A DNA stretch of 64,000 nt from Paracoccaceae bacterium (lineage in GTDB: Bacteria > Pseudomonadota > Alphaproteobacteria > Rhodobacterales > Rhodobacteraceae): NCBI GenBank assembly GCA_024742405.1, contig JANSYP010000004.1:337085-401084 (forward strand), in the 5' to 3' direction. The position numbers and the translations under genes are program-made. Every line of letters begins with the position of its first letter. The first letter of the stretch is position 1. The notes under the pieces were generated by a model. That model did no database searches. It had not been told where the DNA came from and saw nothing but the letters and a program-made list of their open reading frames with translations. Shown one piece after another: positions 35,225-44,117 of this stretch.

Positions 35225-36303
35225 ACTGACAATCCGGCAATCGTGGCGGCCGCCGACGGGGCGACACCTAGGACCTTGAAGACCGTCCCCATTTCGTCCG
35301 CGTGGGTCAAGCGGCGATGTGCGCCGACAAGGTCTGTGAGGGCCGCGCCGGAGAGCCGTCCGGCCAGCGCCTGGGCCCGTGTCGTGATGCCCAGACGCTC
35401 CAAAAACACGCCTTGGGGCGTCATCGGGCTGATGTGGAGCGTCGGCGCGGCGGTTTTGGCGGCCCGTGCCAAGGCTTCGAAATCGACATGGGCGGTCAGG
35501 TCGGCCTGCCCGGGCTGCGTCAAAAGGTCGGCCGGAGCGTGCGCCCTGACCGCCTGCAAAGTGTCGCCGAGCGAGTGCCAGCCGCCATAATCGACGATGA
35601 GCGCAGCACCGCCATGGGCCGCGATGCGCATGGCGAGAACTGCCGCGATGGGGCCGGCGGCGGGACAGATCTCCACGATATCGCCGGGGCGCGTGTCGGT
35701 GAGACGCGCCTGAAGGTCGGGGTGGTCGGCGGGACCACCGAGCCCGAAGCTGAGCGCGCCATTCGCGGCGCCGACCATGCGTTCGTGCCAGCCGGCGCCC
35801 TCGCGCTGGAACTGGCGGATCGGCAGCGCGTCGAAGAACTCGTTGGCCACAAGAAACAGCGGCTGTTCGGGCAAGGTATCGGCGCTGTCGTGCCACAACA
35901 CGGGGGCGGCGGGACCGAGCCGGTCCGCCTGGACCGCGCGCAGCGTAGGAGAGGCCTCGACCAGATGGAGCTCCGCGGCCTCTGTGAAGCCCGGGACCCT
36001 GGCTGCTGCGCGCAGGATATCGGCCATGAGCGTGCCGCGGCCGGGGCCAAGCTCCGCCAAGGTGAAGGGTGCGGGGCGGCCCTGGTCGCGCCAGGCTTGC
36101 GCCAGCGCGAGGCCGATCAGCTCGCCGAACATCTGGCTGATCTCGGGCGCGGTGGTGAAATCGCCGGCCGCGCCGAAAGGATCGCGGGTCGCGTAATAGC
36201 CATGCTCGGGATGGAGCAGGGCCTCTGCCATATAGTCCGCCACCGTGATCGGTCCCGCGGCCGCGATGCGCCGCAGCAGGATCTCGGTCAGCGGGGTGGT
36301 CAC
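35221..36303 (-). CDS. SAM-dependent methyltransferase, MidA/NDUFAF7 family
   Basis: A 360-residue class I methyltransferase of COG1565. Motifs are [31 protein letters not shown] (in pieces [16 protein letters not shown]) and the SAM loop [14 protein letters not shown], then [15 protein letters not shown]. The mitochondrial homologue NDUFAF7 methylates an arginine of a complex I subunit; bacterial targets are not known. The start is a GTG at 36303 that overlaps the lgt stop (GTGA), and its stop overlaps the pgeF start (ATGA). Confidence 0.93.
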   Translation of the reverse strand: MTTPLTEILLRRIAAAGPITVADYMAEALLHPEHGYYATRDPFGAAGDFTTAPEISQMFGELIGLALAQAWRDQGRPAPFTLAELGPGRGTLMADILRAAARVPGFTEAAELHLVEASPTLRAVQADRLGPAAPVLWHDSADTLPEQPLFLVANEFFDALPIRQFQREGAGWHERMVGAANGALSFGLGGPADHPDLQARLTDTRPGDIVEICPAAGPIAAVLAMRIAAHGGAALIVDYGGWHSLGDTLQAVRAHAPADLLTQPGQADLTAHVDFEALARAAKTAAPTLHISPMTPQGVFLERLGITTRAQALAGRLSGAALTDLVGAHRRLTHADEMGTVFKVLGVAPSAAATIAGLSV

Positions 36304-37199
36304 GAGGTCTGGGGGAGCGGTCTGCGCGAGAGCGCGATGAGCACCAGGCCGAGCACGATCATCGGCAGCGACAGGGTCTGGCCCATGGTGATGCCGAATT
36401 CGGCGCCGCCGAGCACATGCCCCCAGGGATTGTCGGGCGTGACGAATTGCGGATCCGCCTGGCGGAAGAGCTCCACGACGAAGCGTGCGAGCCCGTAGCC
36501 GAGGAAGAAGACCCCCGCGACGCGGCCCGGGAACTGCAGCGCGCGGCCACGATAGACCATCCAGAGCAGGACGAGGCCGAGCAGCAGCCCTTCGAGCCCG
36601 GCCTGATAGAGCTGCGAGGGGTGGCGGGCGCAGGGCACGGCCTCCCAGCCGGGGCAGTCCTGGGCGCGCGCGCCGGGAAAGATCACGCCCCAGGGCCGGT
36701 CGGTCGGGCGGCCCCAGAGCTCCGCGTTGATGAAGTTGGCGAGCCGCCCGAGCATCAGGCCAGGCGGGGTCGCGAGGGCCATCAGGTCGGCGAGCTGCAG
36801 CCGGGGGACGTTGTTCTTGCGCGCAAAGAGCCAGGCCGCGACGACCACACCCAACAGCCCGCCATGGAAGGCCATGCCGCCCTGCCAGACCTTGAGGATG
36901 TCGAGCGGGTGGGCGAGGTAATAGCTCGGCTGGTAGAAGAGCACGAAGCCCAGCCGCCCGCCGACGATCACGCCGAGGATCGTCCAGGTCAGAAGCTCGT
37001 CGGCCTGGGCGGGTTTGAACGGGGCCTGGCCACCGGGGAAAAGCGCGGGGCGCGCTAGCGCGTGGCGTACCAGGCCGAGCGCGATCAGCAGCCCCGCGAT
37101 ATAGGCCAGCGCGTACCAGCGCAGGGCGAAATCGATCGGGCCGAGCTGGACCGAGAAGAGTTCCGGCGAGAAGTCCGGGAAGGGGATGGCGAGGATCAT
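36300..37199 (-). CDS. lgt: Prolipoprotein diacylglyceryl transferase
   Basis: Lgt transfers diacylglycerol from phosphatidylglycerol to the lipobox Cys of prolipoproteins in the inner membrane. The 299-residue protein has seven membrane segments, the Lgt signature [16 protein letters not shown] region (about 80-95), the [10 protein letters not shown] segment and [17 protein letters not shown]. It is the first gene of a three-gene unit with MidA-like and pgeF genes. It is divergent from ubiK. Confidence 0.96.
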   Translation of the reverse strand: MILAIPFPDFSPELFSVQLGPIDFALRWYALAYIAGLLIALGLVRHALARPALFPGGQAPFKPAQADELLTWTILGVIVGGRLGFVLFYQPSYYLAHPLDILKVWQGGMAFHGGLLGVVVAAWLFARKNNVPRLQLADLMALATPPGLMLGRLANFINAELWGRPTDRPWGVIFPGARAQDCPGWEAVPCARHPSQLYQAGLEGLLLGLVLLWMVYRGRALQFPGRVAGVFFLGYGLARFVVELFRQADPQFVTPDNPWGHVLGGAEFGITMGQTLSLPMIVLGLVLIALSRRPLPQTS

Positions 37200-37290
37200 G
37201 GCCCTCTTGTCCGCGCTGCGGGCCCCAAGTCAACCTTGAGCTTTCACCGCCCCGCCGCCATATGTCATGGCACAGCAAACGAGGTGTTCC

Positions 37291-37536
37291 ATGCCGAACC
37301 AGAACAAACTGGCCGACGATCTTTCGCAGCTGCTCACCAACGCCATGGGCGTGGCGCAGGGTGCGAAGGACGAGGCCCAGACCGCCATGAGCGGCATGAT
37401 CGACCGCTGGCTCGCGGATCGCGATTTCGTGACGCGCGAGGAGTTCGATGCGGTCCGCGCCATGGCTCAAAAGGCGCGCGAAGAGAACGAAGCGCTGAAG
37501 GCGCGACTCGACGCGCTGGAGGCCGGCAAGGCCTGA
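37291..37536 (+). CDS. ubiK: UbiK-family accessory factor (BMFP)
   Basis: An 81-residue helical coiled-coil protein of the BMFP/YqiC (UbiK) family, an accessory factor for ubiquinone synthesis that can trimerise and bind membranes. Features are the opening NKLADDLSQLLTNAMG, the RDFVTREEFDAVRAMAQKAR heptads and the short AL-rich end. The ATG at 37291 follows CGAGG; an ATG eight codons earlier has none. Confidence 0.9.
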   Translation: MPNQNKLADDLSQLLTNAMGVAQGAKDEAQTAMSGMIDRWLADRDFVTREEFDAVRAMAQKAREENEALKARLDALEAGKA

Positions 37537-37564
37537 GATCAGGGGGGTTGCGCCCGTGGCGGGG

Positions 37565-37617
37565 GCGGGCAGCGCCCGGCCGCCCCGACCACCCACCCGC
37601 GTCCGGGCGCTGCCCGC
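37565..37617. repeat. Perfect 15-bp inverted repeat after ubiK
   Basis: GCGGGCAGCGCCCGG (37565-37579) pairs with CCGGGCGCTGCCCGC (37603-37617) without mismatch; the loop is 23 bases. It lies 28 bases after the ubiK stop. No T tract follows, so it may be a factor-dependent terminator or a transcript-stabilising stem. Confidence 0.6.
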
Positions 37618-37706
37618 GGGACACCGGGAGCTAGGGCTGCACGGAGTTGCGGGGGGCGAGACGTGTGATCCCGTGAGGACCGGGTCCGTCGGGAAAGGCG
37701 GACTGG

Positions 37707-38519
37707 ATGGCTTGGCAGCTTACCGACAATGTTCAAACACAGGCGGGCCGGGTTTCGGCCGGGTCGGCGGGGGCGGGGCCTCCGCTGGTGCTCGCCCATG
37801 GCTGGCCCTGGTCGTCCTATAGCTGGCACCGGGTGATCCCGGCGCTGGCGGAGCGGTTTCGCGTCCATTGGTACGACATGCCCGGCTATGGCCGTTCGGA
37901 GATGCGCGCGGACCAGCGGACCGGGCTGGATGTCCAGGGCATGGTTTTCGCCGAGATGCTGGAGCATTGGGGGCTGGAGGCACCCGCGGTGCTGGCGCAT
38001 GATTTTGGTGGGGCGACGGTGCTGCGGGCCCATCTGCTCCATGGCTGCGACTACGCGCGGCTGGGTCTGATGAATGTCGTGGCCTTGCGGCCCTGGGGGT
38101 CGGAATTCTTCACCCATGTCGGCCGCCATGTGGAGGCCTTCACCGGGTTGCCGCCCCATATCCACCGCGCGATTGTCGAGGCCTATATCCGCGGCGCGTT
38201 GGGCGGCGAGATCGCGCCCGAGGATGTGGAGGCCCTGATGGCGCCCTGGCTGAGCGAGGCGGGCAGCGGCAGTTTCTACCGGCAGTTCGCCCAGGCCGAC
38301 GAAAGGTTCACCGCCGAGATCGAGCCGATGTTTGGGGAGATCCGCTGCCCGGTGCGTATCCTGTGGGGGGAGGACGATCCGTGGATCCCGCTGGAGCGGG
38401 GCCGGGCGTTCCACGCGCGCATCCCGGGGTCCGACTTCGAGACACTGCCGGGCGTGGGGCATCTGCCGCAACTGGAAGCGCCCGAGCGGGTGCTGGGCGC
38501 GGTCGGCGGCTTTCTTTGA
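37707..38519 (+). CDS. Alpha/beta hydrolase with Asp nucleophile (dehalogenase/epoxide-hydrolase type)
   Basis: A 270-residue alpha/beta-hydrolase. The oxyanion motif is HGWPWSSYSWH, DMPGYGRS follows, and the nucleophile elbow reads LAHDFGGATV, in which Asp replaces the Ser of esterases. Asp nucleophiles are typical of haloalkane or haloacetate dehalogenases and epoxide hydrolases. The acid is in WGEDDPW and the base in GVGHLPQ. A cap domain lies at about 130-210. The substrate is unknown. It stands alone, convergent with the FAD-GcvT genes. Confidence 0.85.
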   Translation: MAWQLTDNVQTQAGRVSAGSAGAGPPLVLAHGWPWSSYSWHRVIPALAERFRVHWYDMPGYGRSEMRADQRTGLDVQGMVFAEMLEHWGLEAPAVLAHDFGGATVLRAHLLHGCDYARLGLMNVVALRPWGSEFFTHVGRHVEAFTGLPPHIHRAIVEAYIRGALGGEIAPEDVEALMAPWLSEAGSGSFYRQFAQADERFTAEIEPMFGEIRCPVRILWGEDDPWIPLERGRAFHARIPGSDFETLPGVGHLPQLEAPERVLGAVGGFL

Positions 38520-38529
38520 TGGGCCGGGG

Positions 38530-38554
38530 CACGGCGCCCGGAGTGGGCGCCGTG
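38530..38554. terminator. Hairpin between convergent genes
   Basis: CACGGCGCCC/GGGCGCCGTG (38530-38539, 38545-38554) is a perfect 10-bp stem with a 5-base loop between the stops of the alpha/beta hydrolase and the FAD-GcvT gene. No clear T tract follows on either strand. Confidence 0.6.
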
Positions 38555-38561
38555 TCTGCGA

Positions 38562-41000
38562 TCAGGCGCGCATCCGCTCTGATTTCGGGTCGTAGAGCGG
38601 CTTGAGGCTGGCCTCGGCGCCGACCCGGCGGCCGGCGACTTCGATCTCGTAGGCCGAGCCCAGCACGTCTGCCGCTTTCTGACCTTCGCAAGGCACATAG
38701 CCCAGACCGACCGCGGCGCCGAGATGGTGCCCGTACGCGCCGGAGGTCAGGTGGCCGACCAAGGCGCCGTCACGCAGGATCGGCTCATTGTGATAGAGCA
38801 TGGGTTCGGGGTCGCTCAGCAGGAACTGCACCAGCCGGCGGTGGGGGCCGGTCTGCTTGCGCCGCAGCACGGCCTCGCGCCCGATGAAGTCCGGCTTGTC
38901 GACTTTGACCGCAAAGCCCAGCCCTGCGTCAATCACATGGTCCTCGCAGGTGATGTCATGGCCGAAATGGCGGAAGGCCTTTTCGATCCGGCAGCTGTCC
39001 ATGACATGGAGCCCGCAGAGTTTCAGCCCCATCGGCTGGCCGGCCTCCACCAGCGTCTCGAAGACGTGGGCCGCCATGTCGGAGGAGATGTAGACCTCCC
39101 ACCCGAGCTCGCCCACGTAGGAGACGCGGTGGGCGCGGGCGATCCCCATGCCGATCTCGACCTCGCGCGCGGTGCCGAAGGGGAATGCGGTGAAATCGTC
39201 AGGGCTCACGGCGGACATCAGCTCGCGGGCGCGGGGGCCCATGACGCAAAGGACGGCCTCGCCCGCGCTGATATCGGTCAGCACGACGCGCTCGTCCCGC
39301 AGATGCCGCCGCAGCCATGTCTGGTCGGCGAGCCGCGTGGCGGCGGGGGTGACGACGAGATAGGCGGTCTCGGAAAGCCGCGTGATGGTCACGTCGGCCT
39401 CGATCCCGCCGGCGGCGTTCAGGAACTGGGTATAGACGATCTTGCCCGGAGCGACGGCCATGTCGCCGCCCGCAATGCGGTTCAGGAACGCCTCGGCATC
39501 GGGGCCTTCGACGCGGATCTTGCCGAAGCTCGACATGTCATAGAGCCCGACGCCGTTCCGGATCGCGCCATGTTCCGCCGCTGCGTTGGTGAACCAATTG
39601 GGCTTGCCCCAGCTGTCGATATAGGCCGGGTCCTGGCCCGGATCGGCGAACCAGTTGGCCCGCTCCCAGCCGCCGAATTCGCCCATCACCGCGCCATGGT
39701 CCAGCAGGTGCATGTGGAGCGGCGAACGGCGGAGGCCCCGCGCGGTCGCCTTTTGCCGGAACGGATAGTGGTCGGCATAGAGAAGCCCGAGCGTTTCCTT
39801 GACGCGGCTGGCGAGGTAGGTGCGGTTGCCCTGAAAGGGCTGCATCCGCGCGATGTCCACATCGCCGAGGTCGAAGGGGCGCTCGCCCGTATCCATCCAG
39901 GAGGCCAGCGCCATGCCCGCGCCGCCCGCGGACTGGATGCCGACGGAGTTGAAGCCCGCCGCGACCCAGACATTGTCCATCTCGGGCGCGAGGCCCAGAT
40001 GGTAGGCGTCGTCCGGCGTGAAGCTTTCGGGCCCGTTGAAGAAGGTGTGGATGCCCGCCTCGGCCAGGATCGGCAGGCGTTCGCAGGCGGCCTCCAGGAT
40101 CGGCTCGAAATGGTCGAAATCTTCGGGCAGCTGGTCGAACTCGAAATTGTCAGGGATGCCTTTCAGCGCCCAGGGCTTGGCCACGGGCTCGAACGCGCCG
40201 ACGAGCATCTTGCCGGCATCTTCCTTGTAATAGGCGCATTCGTCAGGAACGCGCAGGACCGGCAGCTGGGTCAGTTCCTCGATCGCTTCGGTGACGATGT
40301 AGAAATGCTCACAGGCCTGGAGCGGGACGTTCACGCCGAGCATCTTGCCGACCTCGCGGCCCCACATCCCGCCGCAATTGACGACGTGATCGCAGGCGAT
40401 CTCGCCCGTGTCGCCATTTTCCTGGGCCCATTCGACACCGGTGATGCGGCGGCCCTCGCGGGTCACGCCGGTGGCCTTGACCCCTTCGATGACCTTGGCG
40501 CCGCGCTGACGTGCACCCTTGGCGAGCGCCAGCGCGATATTGGCGGGATCGCCCTGGCCGTCCTTGGGCAGATAGACGCCGCCCTGCACGCCGTCGAGAT
40601 TGATATGGGGGTAGAGCCCGGCGATCTCGGAGGGTTCGATGGCATCGACCTCGACCCCGAAGGCGCGAGCCATGCTGGCCTGGCGCAGGATTTCTTCCTG
40701 CCGGGCTTCGGTCAGCGCCACGGTGATCGCGCCGTTACGGCGAAAGCCGGTGCTGATGCCGGTTTCGGCTTCCAGCTCGCCATAGAGTTCCTGGCTGTAT
40801 TTCGACAGGCGCGTCATGTTTTCCGACGCGCGGAGCTGCGCGATCAGCCCGGCGGCGTGCCAGGTGGTGCCGCTGGTCAGGCGCTTGCGTTCCAGCAGGA
40901 CCACATCGGTCCAGCCGAGCTTGGTCAGGTGGTAGGCCAGCGAGCAGCCGATAACGCCGCCGCCGATGATCACCACGCGGGCTGAAGAAGGAGGGGTCAT
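38562..41000 (-). CDS. FAD-GcvT dehydrogenase (dimethylglycine/sarcosine dehydrogenase-like), second copy
   Basis: An 812-residue, two-part enzyme. Residues 1-390 are a DAO-type FAD oxidoreductase beginning with the FAD motif VIIGGGVIGCSLAYHL and carrying SGTTWHAAGL, the motif with the His that binds FAD covalently in dimethylglycine and sarcosine dehydrogenases. The C-terminal half is a GcvT/aminomethyltransferase part (GVGLYDMSSFGKIRVEG, HVSYVGELGWEVYI, DSCRIEKAFRHFGHDI, DKPDFIGREAV). Such enzymes demethylate N-methyl amines and pass the one-carbon unit to tetrahydrofolate. The exact substrate is open. Its start overlaps the stop of the upstream paralogue by four bases. Confidence 0.9.
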   Translation of the reverse strand: MTPPSSARVVIIGGGVIGCSLAYHLTKLGWTDVVLLERKRLTSGTTWHAAGLIAQLRASENMTRLSKYSQELYGELEAETGISTGFRRNGAITVALTEARQEEILRQASMARAFGVEVDAIEPSEIAGLYPHINLDGVQGGVYLPKDGQGDPANIALALAKGARQRGAKVIEGVKATGVTREGRRITGVEWAQENGDTGEIACDHVVNCGGMWGREVGKMLGVNVPLQACEHFYIVTEAIEELTQLPVLRVPDECAYYKEDAGKMLVGAFEPVAKPWALKGIPDNFEFDQLPEDFDHFEPILEAACERLPILAEAGIHTFFNGPESFTPDDAYHLGLAPEMDNVWVAAGFNSVGIQSAGGAGMALASWMDTGERPFDLGDVDIARMQPFQGNRTYLASRVKETLGLLYADHYPFRQKATARGLRRSPLHMHLLDHGAVMGEFGGWERANWFADPGQDPAYIDSWGKPNWFTNAAAEHGAIRNGVGLYDMSSFGKIRVEGPDAEAFLNRIAGGDMAVAPGKIVYTQFLNAAGGIEADVTITRLSETAYLVVTPAATRLADQTWLRRHLRDERVVLTDISAGEAVLCVMGPRARELMSAVSPDDFTAFPFGTAREVEIGMGIARAHRVSYVGELGWEVYISSDMAAHVFETLVEAGQPMGLKLCGLHVMDSCRIEKAFRHFGHDITCEDHVIDAGLGFAVKVDKPDFIGREAVLRRKQTGPHRRLVQFLLSDPEPMLYHNEPILRDGALVGHLTSGAYGHHLGAAVGLGYVPCEGQKAADVLGSAYEIEVAGRRVGAEASLKPLYDPKSERMRA

Positions 41001-43441
41001 GCGCGCAACCTTTGGTTTTCAGGGTCCCAGAGGGCGAGGCTGTCCGACACCGTCGCGGGCACCCGCTCGCCGAATACTTCCACGTCGAGCCCGTTGCCGG
41101 GCGCGGCATCCTCGCTGCGCACCATGGCGAGCGCGATGAGCTGGCCGGCGCGGTGGCCGAAGGCGGCGCTCGTCACCTCGCCCACGATCTCGCCGCCGCG
41201 CCAGACCGGCGACATCGGCAGCGGATCGCGCGGGTGATCGTGCAGCGTGAGCGTGACGGCCTGGCGCTGGGCGCCCTGCTGAAGCTCGGTCAGCAGCGCG
41301 GCACGGCCGGGGAAATCCTGGGGCTTGTCGGGTTTGACGAACCGGTCGAGGCCCATTTCCAGCAGGGAGTAGTCGCTGGAGAGATCGCCCTTCCAGGTGC
41401 GGTAGCCTTTCTCGATGCGCAGGCTGTCGAGCGCCAGCATGCCGAAGGGCTTGGCCCCGGCAGCCGCGAGCGCGTCCCAGATCGCGGGCATGTCGGAGGG
41501 GGTGGCGATGATCTCCCACCCCAGTTCGCCGGCAAAGCTGACGCGGGCGAGATGGACGGCGGCGCCGGCGACCTTGGCCGCCTGATGGGTGAGCCAGGGC
41601 GTGGCCAGATCGGCATCGGTCAGGGGTGCGAGCAGGTCGCGGGCCTTGGGCCCGGTGAGCAGGATCGTGCCCGTGGCGTCGCTCTGGTCGGTGAGGCTGA
41701 CGCCCTCGGGCAGTTCGGCCGTCAGCAGGTCCAGATCGTGCCACTGTGCGACCGCGGCGGTGGTCAGGGTGAAGCTGTCCTCGCCATGGCGCATCACGGT
41801 CATCTCGGTCAGGAAACGGCCGCGCGCATCGGAGAAATAGACGAGGTTCAGCCGGCCGACCTTGCAGAGCGCGCCGGTGATGCGGCTGCGCAGGAACTCT
41901 GCCGCGCCGGGGCCGCTCAGCTCGAACCGGGAGAAGCCCGAGAGGTCGATCATGCCGGCGGCGTCCTGCACCGCGGCGCATTCCTCGGCCACGCGCGCCT
42001 GCCAGGGCCCGTCGCGGTCCCAGGTCTGGGTGGCATCGTGGGAGGTGTCGTCGCCCGCTGTCGCGAACCAGAGCGCGCGTTCCCAGCCGTTGAAGGCACC
42101 CATCTGCCCGCCCGCGTCGAGCACGCGGCCATGGAGTGTCGAGAGCTTCGACGGGCGTCCGGCGGGCCAGGCATGGCGGGGGAAATGCATTGCGAACTCG
42201 TGGCCATAGACCTCCAGCCCCTTGGCCTCGGCATAGGCGTCATCGGCATGGGCGGTGAAGCGGCGGGGATCGATGGCCCAGGCGTCCCATTCCGGGGCGC
42301 CTTGGGTGATCCAGTCGGCCATGAGCTTGCCCGCGCCGCCGCCCTGGACGATGCCGAAGGTGAAGGCGCAGGCCTCAAACGCGTTCGGAACGCCAGGCAT
42401 CGGGCCCACGAGCGGCAGCCCGTCGGGCGCGTAGGGGATGGGGCCGTTGATGACGCGGCTGACGCCGGAGGTGCCCAGGATCGGCACCCTCTCCATCGCG
42501 TCCTCGATATACCATTCCAGCCGGTCGAGGTCGTCGGGGTAAAGCTGAAAGCTGAAATCCTCCGGCATCGGATCGTCCTTGGTCACCCAGTGGGCGCGGC
42601 AGTTGCGCTCATAGGGGCCGAGGTTGAAGCCGGTTTTCTCCTGGCGGAGGTAGTAGGACGTGTCGACATCGCGCAGGATCGGCAGCTTGGCACCTTTCTC
42701 GGCGGTCCAGGCCTCGAGCTCGGCGACCGGTTCGGTCAGCATATACTGGTGGCTCATGACGACCTGGGGGATGCGCCGGCCGCCGAAGGGCAGGAACCAT
42801 TCGCTGACGCGCTGGGCGTAGTACCCCGCGGCATTGACCACGATATCGCAGCGCACGGAGCCCTGTTCGGTCTCGACGATCCAGCCCGCGCCATCGCGCG
42901 CGACCCCGGTCGCAGGGCAGTTGCGGATGATCTTGGCCCCGCCGTCGCGGGCGCCCTTGGCCAGCGCCTGGGTGAGCTGGGCGGGGTCGATATCGCCGTC
43001 GGTCGGGTCCCAGAGCGCGCCGGCCAGATCGTGCAGTTCGAGGAAGGGATAGTGCGCGCGGGCCTCGTCGGGTGTCAGCAGGTCCATCTGGACGCCCTGG
43101 GCGCGGGCCATGGCGGCGACATGGGCGAACTCGCGCATCCGCTCTGCACTATGGGCCAGCCGGATGGAGCCCGAAACGTGGTAGTTCATCGGATAGTCCA
43201 CGGCCTCGCCCAGTCCGCGATAGAGCCGGTTGGAGTATTCCTGCAGCCGCAGGACCGCCGCGCTGGTGGAGAAGTTCGGGCAGTTGCCCGCGGCGTGCCA
43301 GGTGGAGCCCGCGGTCAGCTCGGTCTTTTCCAGCAGCAGACAGTCGGACCAGCCGGCCTGGGCGAGATGGTAGAGCGTGGAGACGCCGACGGCGCCGCCA
43401 CCGATGATGACAACGCGGGTCTGGGAGGGCAGGTCGGCCAT
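40997..43441 (-). CDS. FAD-GcvT dehydrogenase (dimethylglycine dehydrogenase-like), first copy
   Basis: An 814-residue paralogue of the gene at 38562, with the same layout: FAD motif VIIGGGAVGVSTLYHL, the covalent-flavin segment AGSTWHAAGN, and the C-terminal GcvT half with AGMIDLSGFSRFELSG, RVSFAGELGWEIIA and DSLRIEKGYRTWKGD. The two proteins are clearly different in sequence, so they are not a recent duplication; they may act on successive methylamines such as dimethylglycine and sarcosine, or form a heteromer. The XRE-cupin regulator lies 43 bases upstream on the same strand and is the likely controller. Confidence 0.9.
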   Translation of the reverse strand: MADLPSQTRVVIIGGGAVGVSTLYHLAQAGWSDCLLLEKTELTAGSTWHAAGNCPNFSTSAAVLRLQEYSNRLYRGLGEAVDYPMNYHVSGSIRLAHSAERMREFAHVAAMARAQGVQMDLLTPDEARAHYPFLELHDLAGALWDPTDGDIDPAQLTQALAKGARDGGAKIIRNCPATGVARDGAGWIVETEQGSVRCDIVVNAAGYYAQRVSEWFLPFGGRRIPQVVMSHQYMLTEPVAELEAWTAEKGAKLPILRDVDTSYYLRQEKTGFNLGPYERNCRAHWVTKDDPMPEDFSFQLYPDDLDRLEWYIEDAMERVPILGTSGVSRVINGPIPYAPDGLPLVGPMPGVPNAFEACAFTFGIVQGGGAGKLMADWITQGAPEWDAWAIDPRRFTAHADDAYAEAKGLEVYGHEFAMHFPRHAWPAGRPSKLSTLHGRVLDAGGQMGAFNGWERALWFATAGDDTSHDATQTWDRDGPWQARVAEECAAVQDAAGMIDLSGFSRFELSGPGAAEFLRSRITGALCKVGRLNLVYFSDARGRFLTEMTVMRHGEDSFTLTTAAVAQWHDLDLLTAELPEGVSLTDQSDATGTILLTGPKARDLLAPLTDADLATPWLTHQAAKVAGAAVHLARVSFAGELGWEIIATPSDMPAIWDALAAAGAKPFGMLALDSLRIEKGYRTWKGDLSSDYSLLEMGLDRFVKPDKPQDFPGRAALLTELQQGAQRQAVTLTLHDHPRDPLPMSPVWRGGEIVGEVTSAAFGHRAGQLIALAMVRSEDAAPGNGLDVEVFGERVPATVSDSLALWDPENQRLRA

Positions 43442-43484
43442 GGCGGTTTCTCCGGGCTGAGGCGGGTTTGGGGCGTGGGTCTGT

Positions 43485-44051
43485 TCAGTAAACTGGGGGC
43501 GCGATCACCCAGATCGCCGTCGCGGGGTCGGGATGGGGATTGGCCCAGCGGTAGGGTTCGCCGCGGATGCGGAAACTGTCGCCGACAGCCAGGCTGAACC
43601 GGTGGGGGCCGATTTCCAGATCAAGCGCGCCGGAGGTCAGCACGGCGACCTCCTGCGTGTCGCGCTGCACCGGGGCACGCAGCTTCGAGCGGGGCGCGAA
43701 ACTGCAATGCAGAAGCTCGAAATCGTCGGTCAGGTCGGGGGAGAGCAGCGCCTCGGTCAGGCCCGCGGTCTCGGAGCCAAGCACGCGGCGGTCGGCGGCG
43801 CGCACGACGTAGCCGGTTTCGCCGGCACGCGCAGGCGCCGGGCCGAAAAAGAGCGAGACCGGCACGTCATAGAGGGTGGCGAGCTCTTTCAGCGTGTCGA
43901 TGCCGGCGCTGGACTGGCCGCGTTCGACCTGGCTGAGCCAGCCCACGGAGCAGGCGAGATGGGTGGCGACGTCGGTGAGCGTCAGCCCGCGGGTCTTACG
44001 CAGCGCGCGCAGATCATCGCCAAGATTGGGAACGGTGCCGGCTACGGTCAT
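43485..44051 (-). CDS. XRE-family regulator with C-terminal cupin domain
   Basis: A 188-residue regulator. The helix-turn-helix covers about residues 12-66 (LRALRKTRGLTLTDVATHLACS, WLSQVERGQSSAGIDTL). The cupin part ends with SGALDLEIG, SLAVGDSFRI and PYRWANP. XRE-cupin proteins often repress catabolism of amino acids or polyamines and bind a ligand in the cupin barrel. It directly precedes the two FAD-GcvT genes. A 43-base palindrome overlaps its leader, and no usual ribosome site is visible in front of the start. Confidence 0.9.
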   Translation of the reverse strand: MTVAGTVPNLGDDLRALRKTRGLTLTDVATHLACSVGWLSQVERGQSSAGIDTLKELATLYDVPVSLFFGPAPARAGETGYVVRAADRRVLGSETAGLTEALLSPDLTDDFELLHCSFAPRSKLRAPVQRDTQEVAVLTSGALDLEIGPHRFSLAVGDSFRIRGEPYRWANPHPDPATAIWVIAPPVY

Positions 44052-44054
44052 GGT

Positions 44055-44097
44055 CTCGGGTCCGTGAAATTATCGCATGATTTTTCACGGACCCGAG
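44055..44097. promoter_or_regulatory. 43-base perfect palindrome between xsc and the XRE-cupin gene
   Basis: CTCGGGTCCGTGAAA (44055-44069) and TTTCACGGACCCGAG (44083-44097) are perfect inverse complements around a 13-base centre that is itself partly symmetric (ATC...GAT). It begins four bases before the XRE-cupin start and ends 20 bases after the xsc stop. It may be the operator of the regulator, the terminator of xsc, or both. Confidence 0.7.
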
Positions 44098-44117
44098 TGA
44101 GTCTGTCAAGCGGCGAA

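Noticed and set aside
38724..43597. Two long plus-strand frames of about 750 and 860 codons over the FAD-GcvT genes
   Set aside because: Antisense shadows of the two clearly recognisable FAD-GcvT genes, with no motifs of their own.
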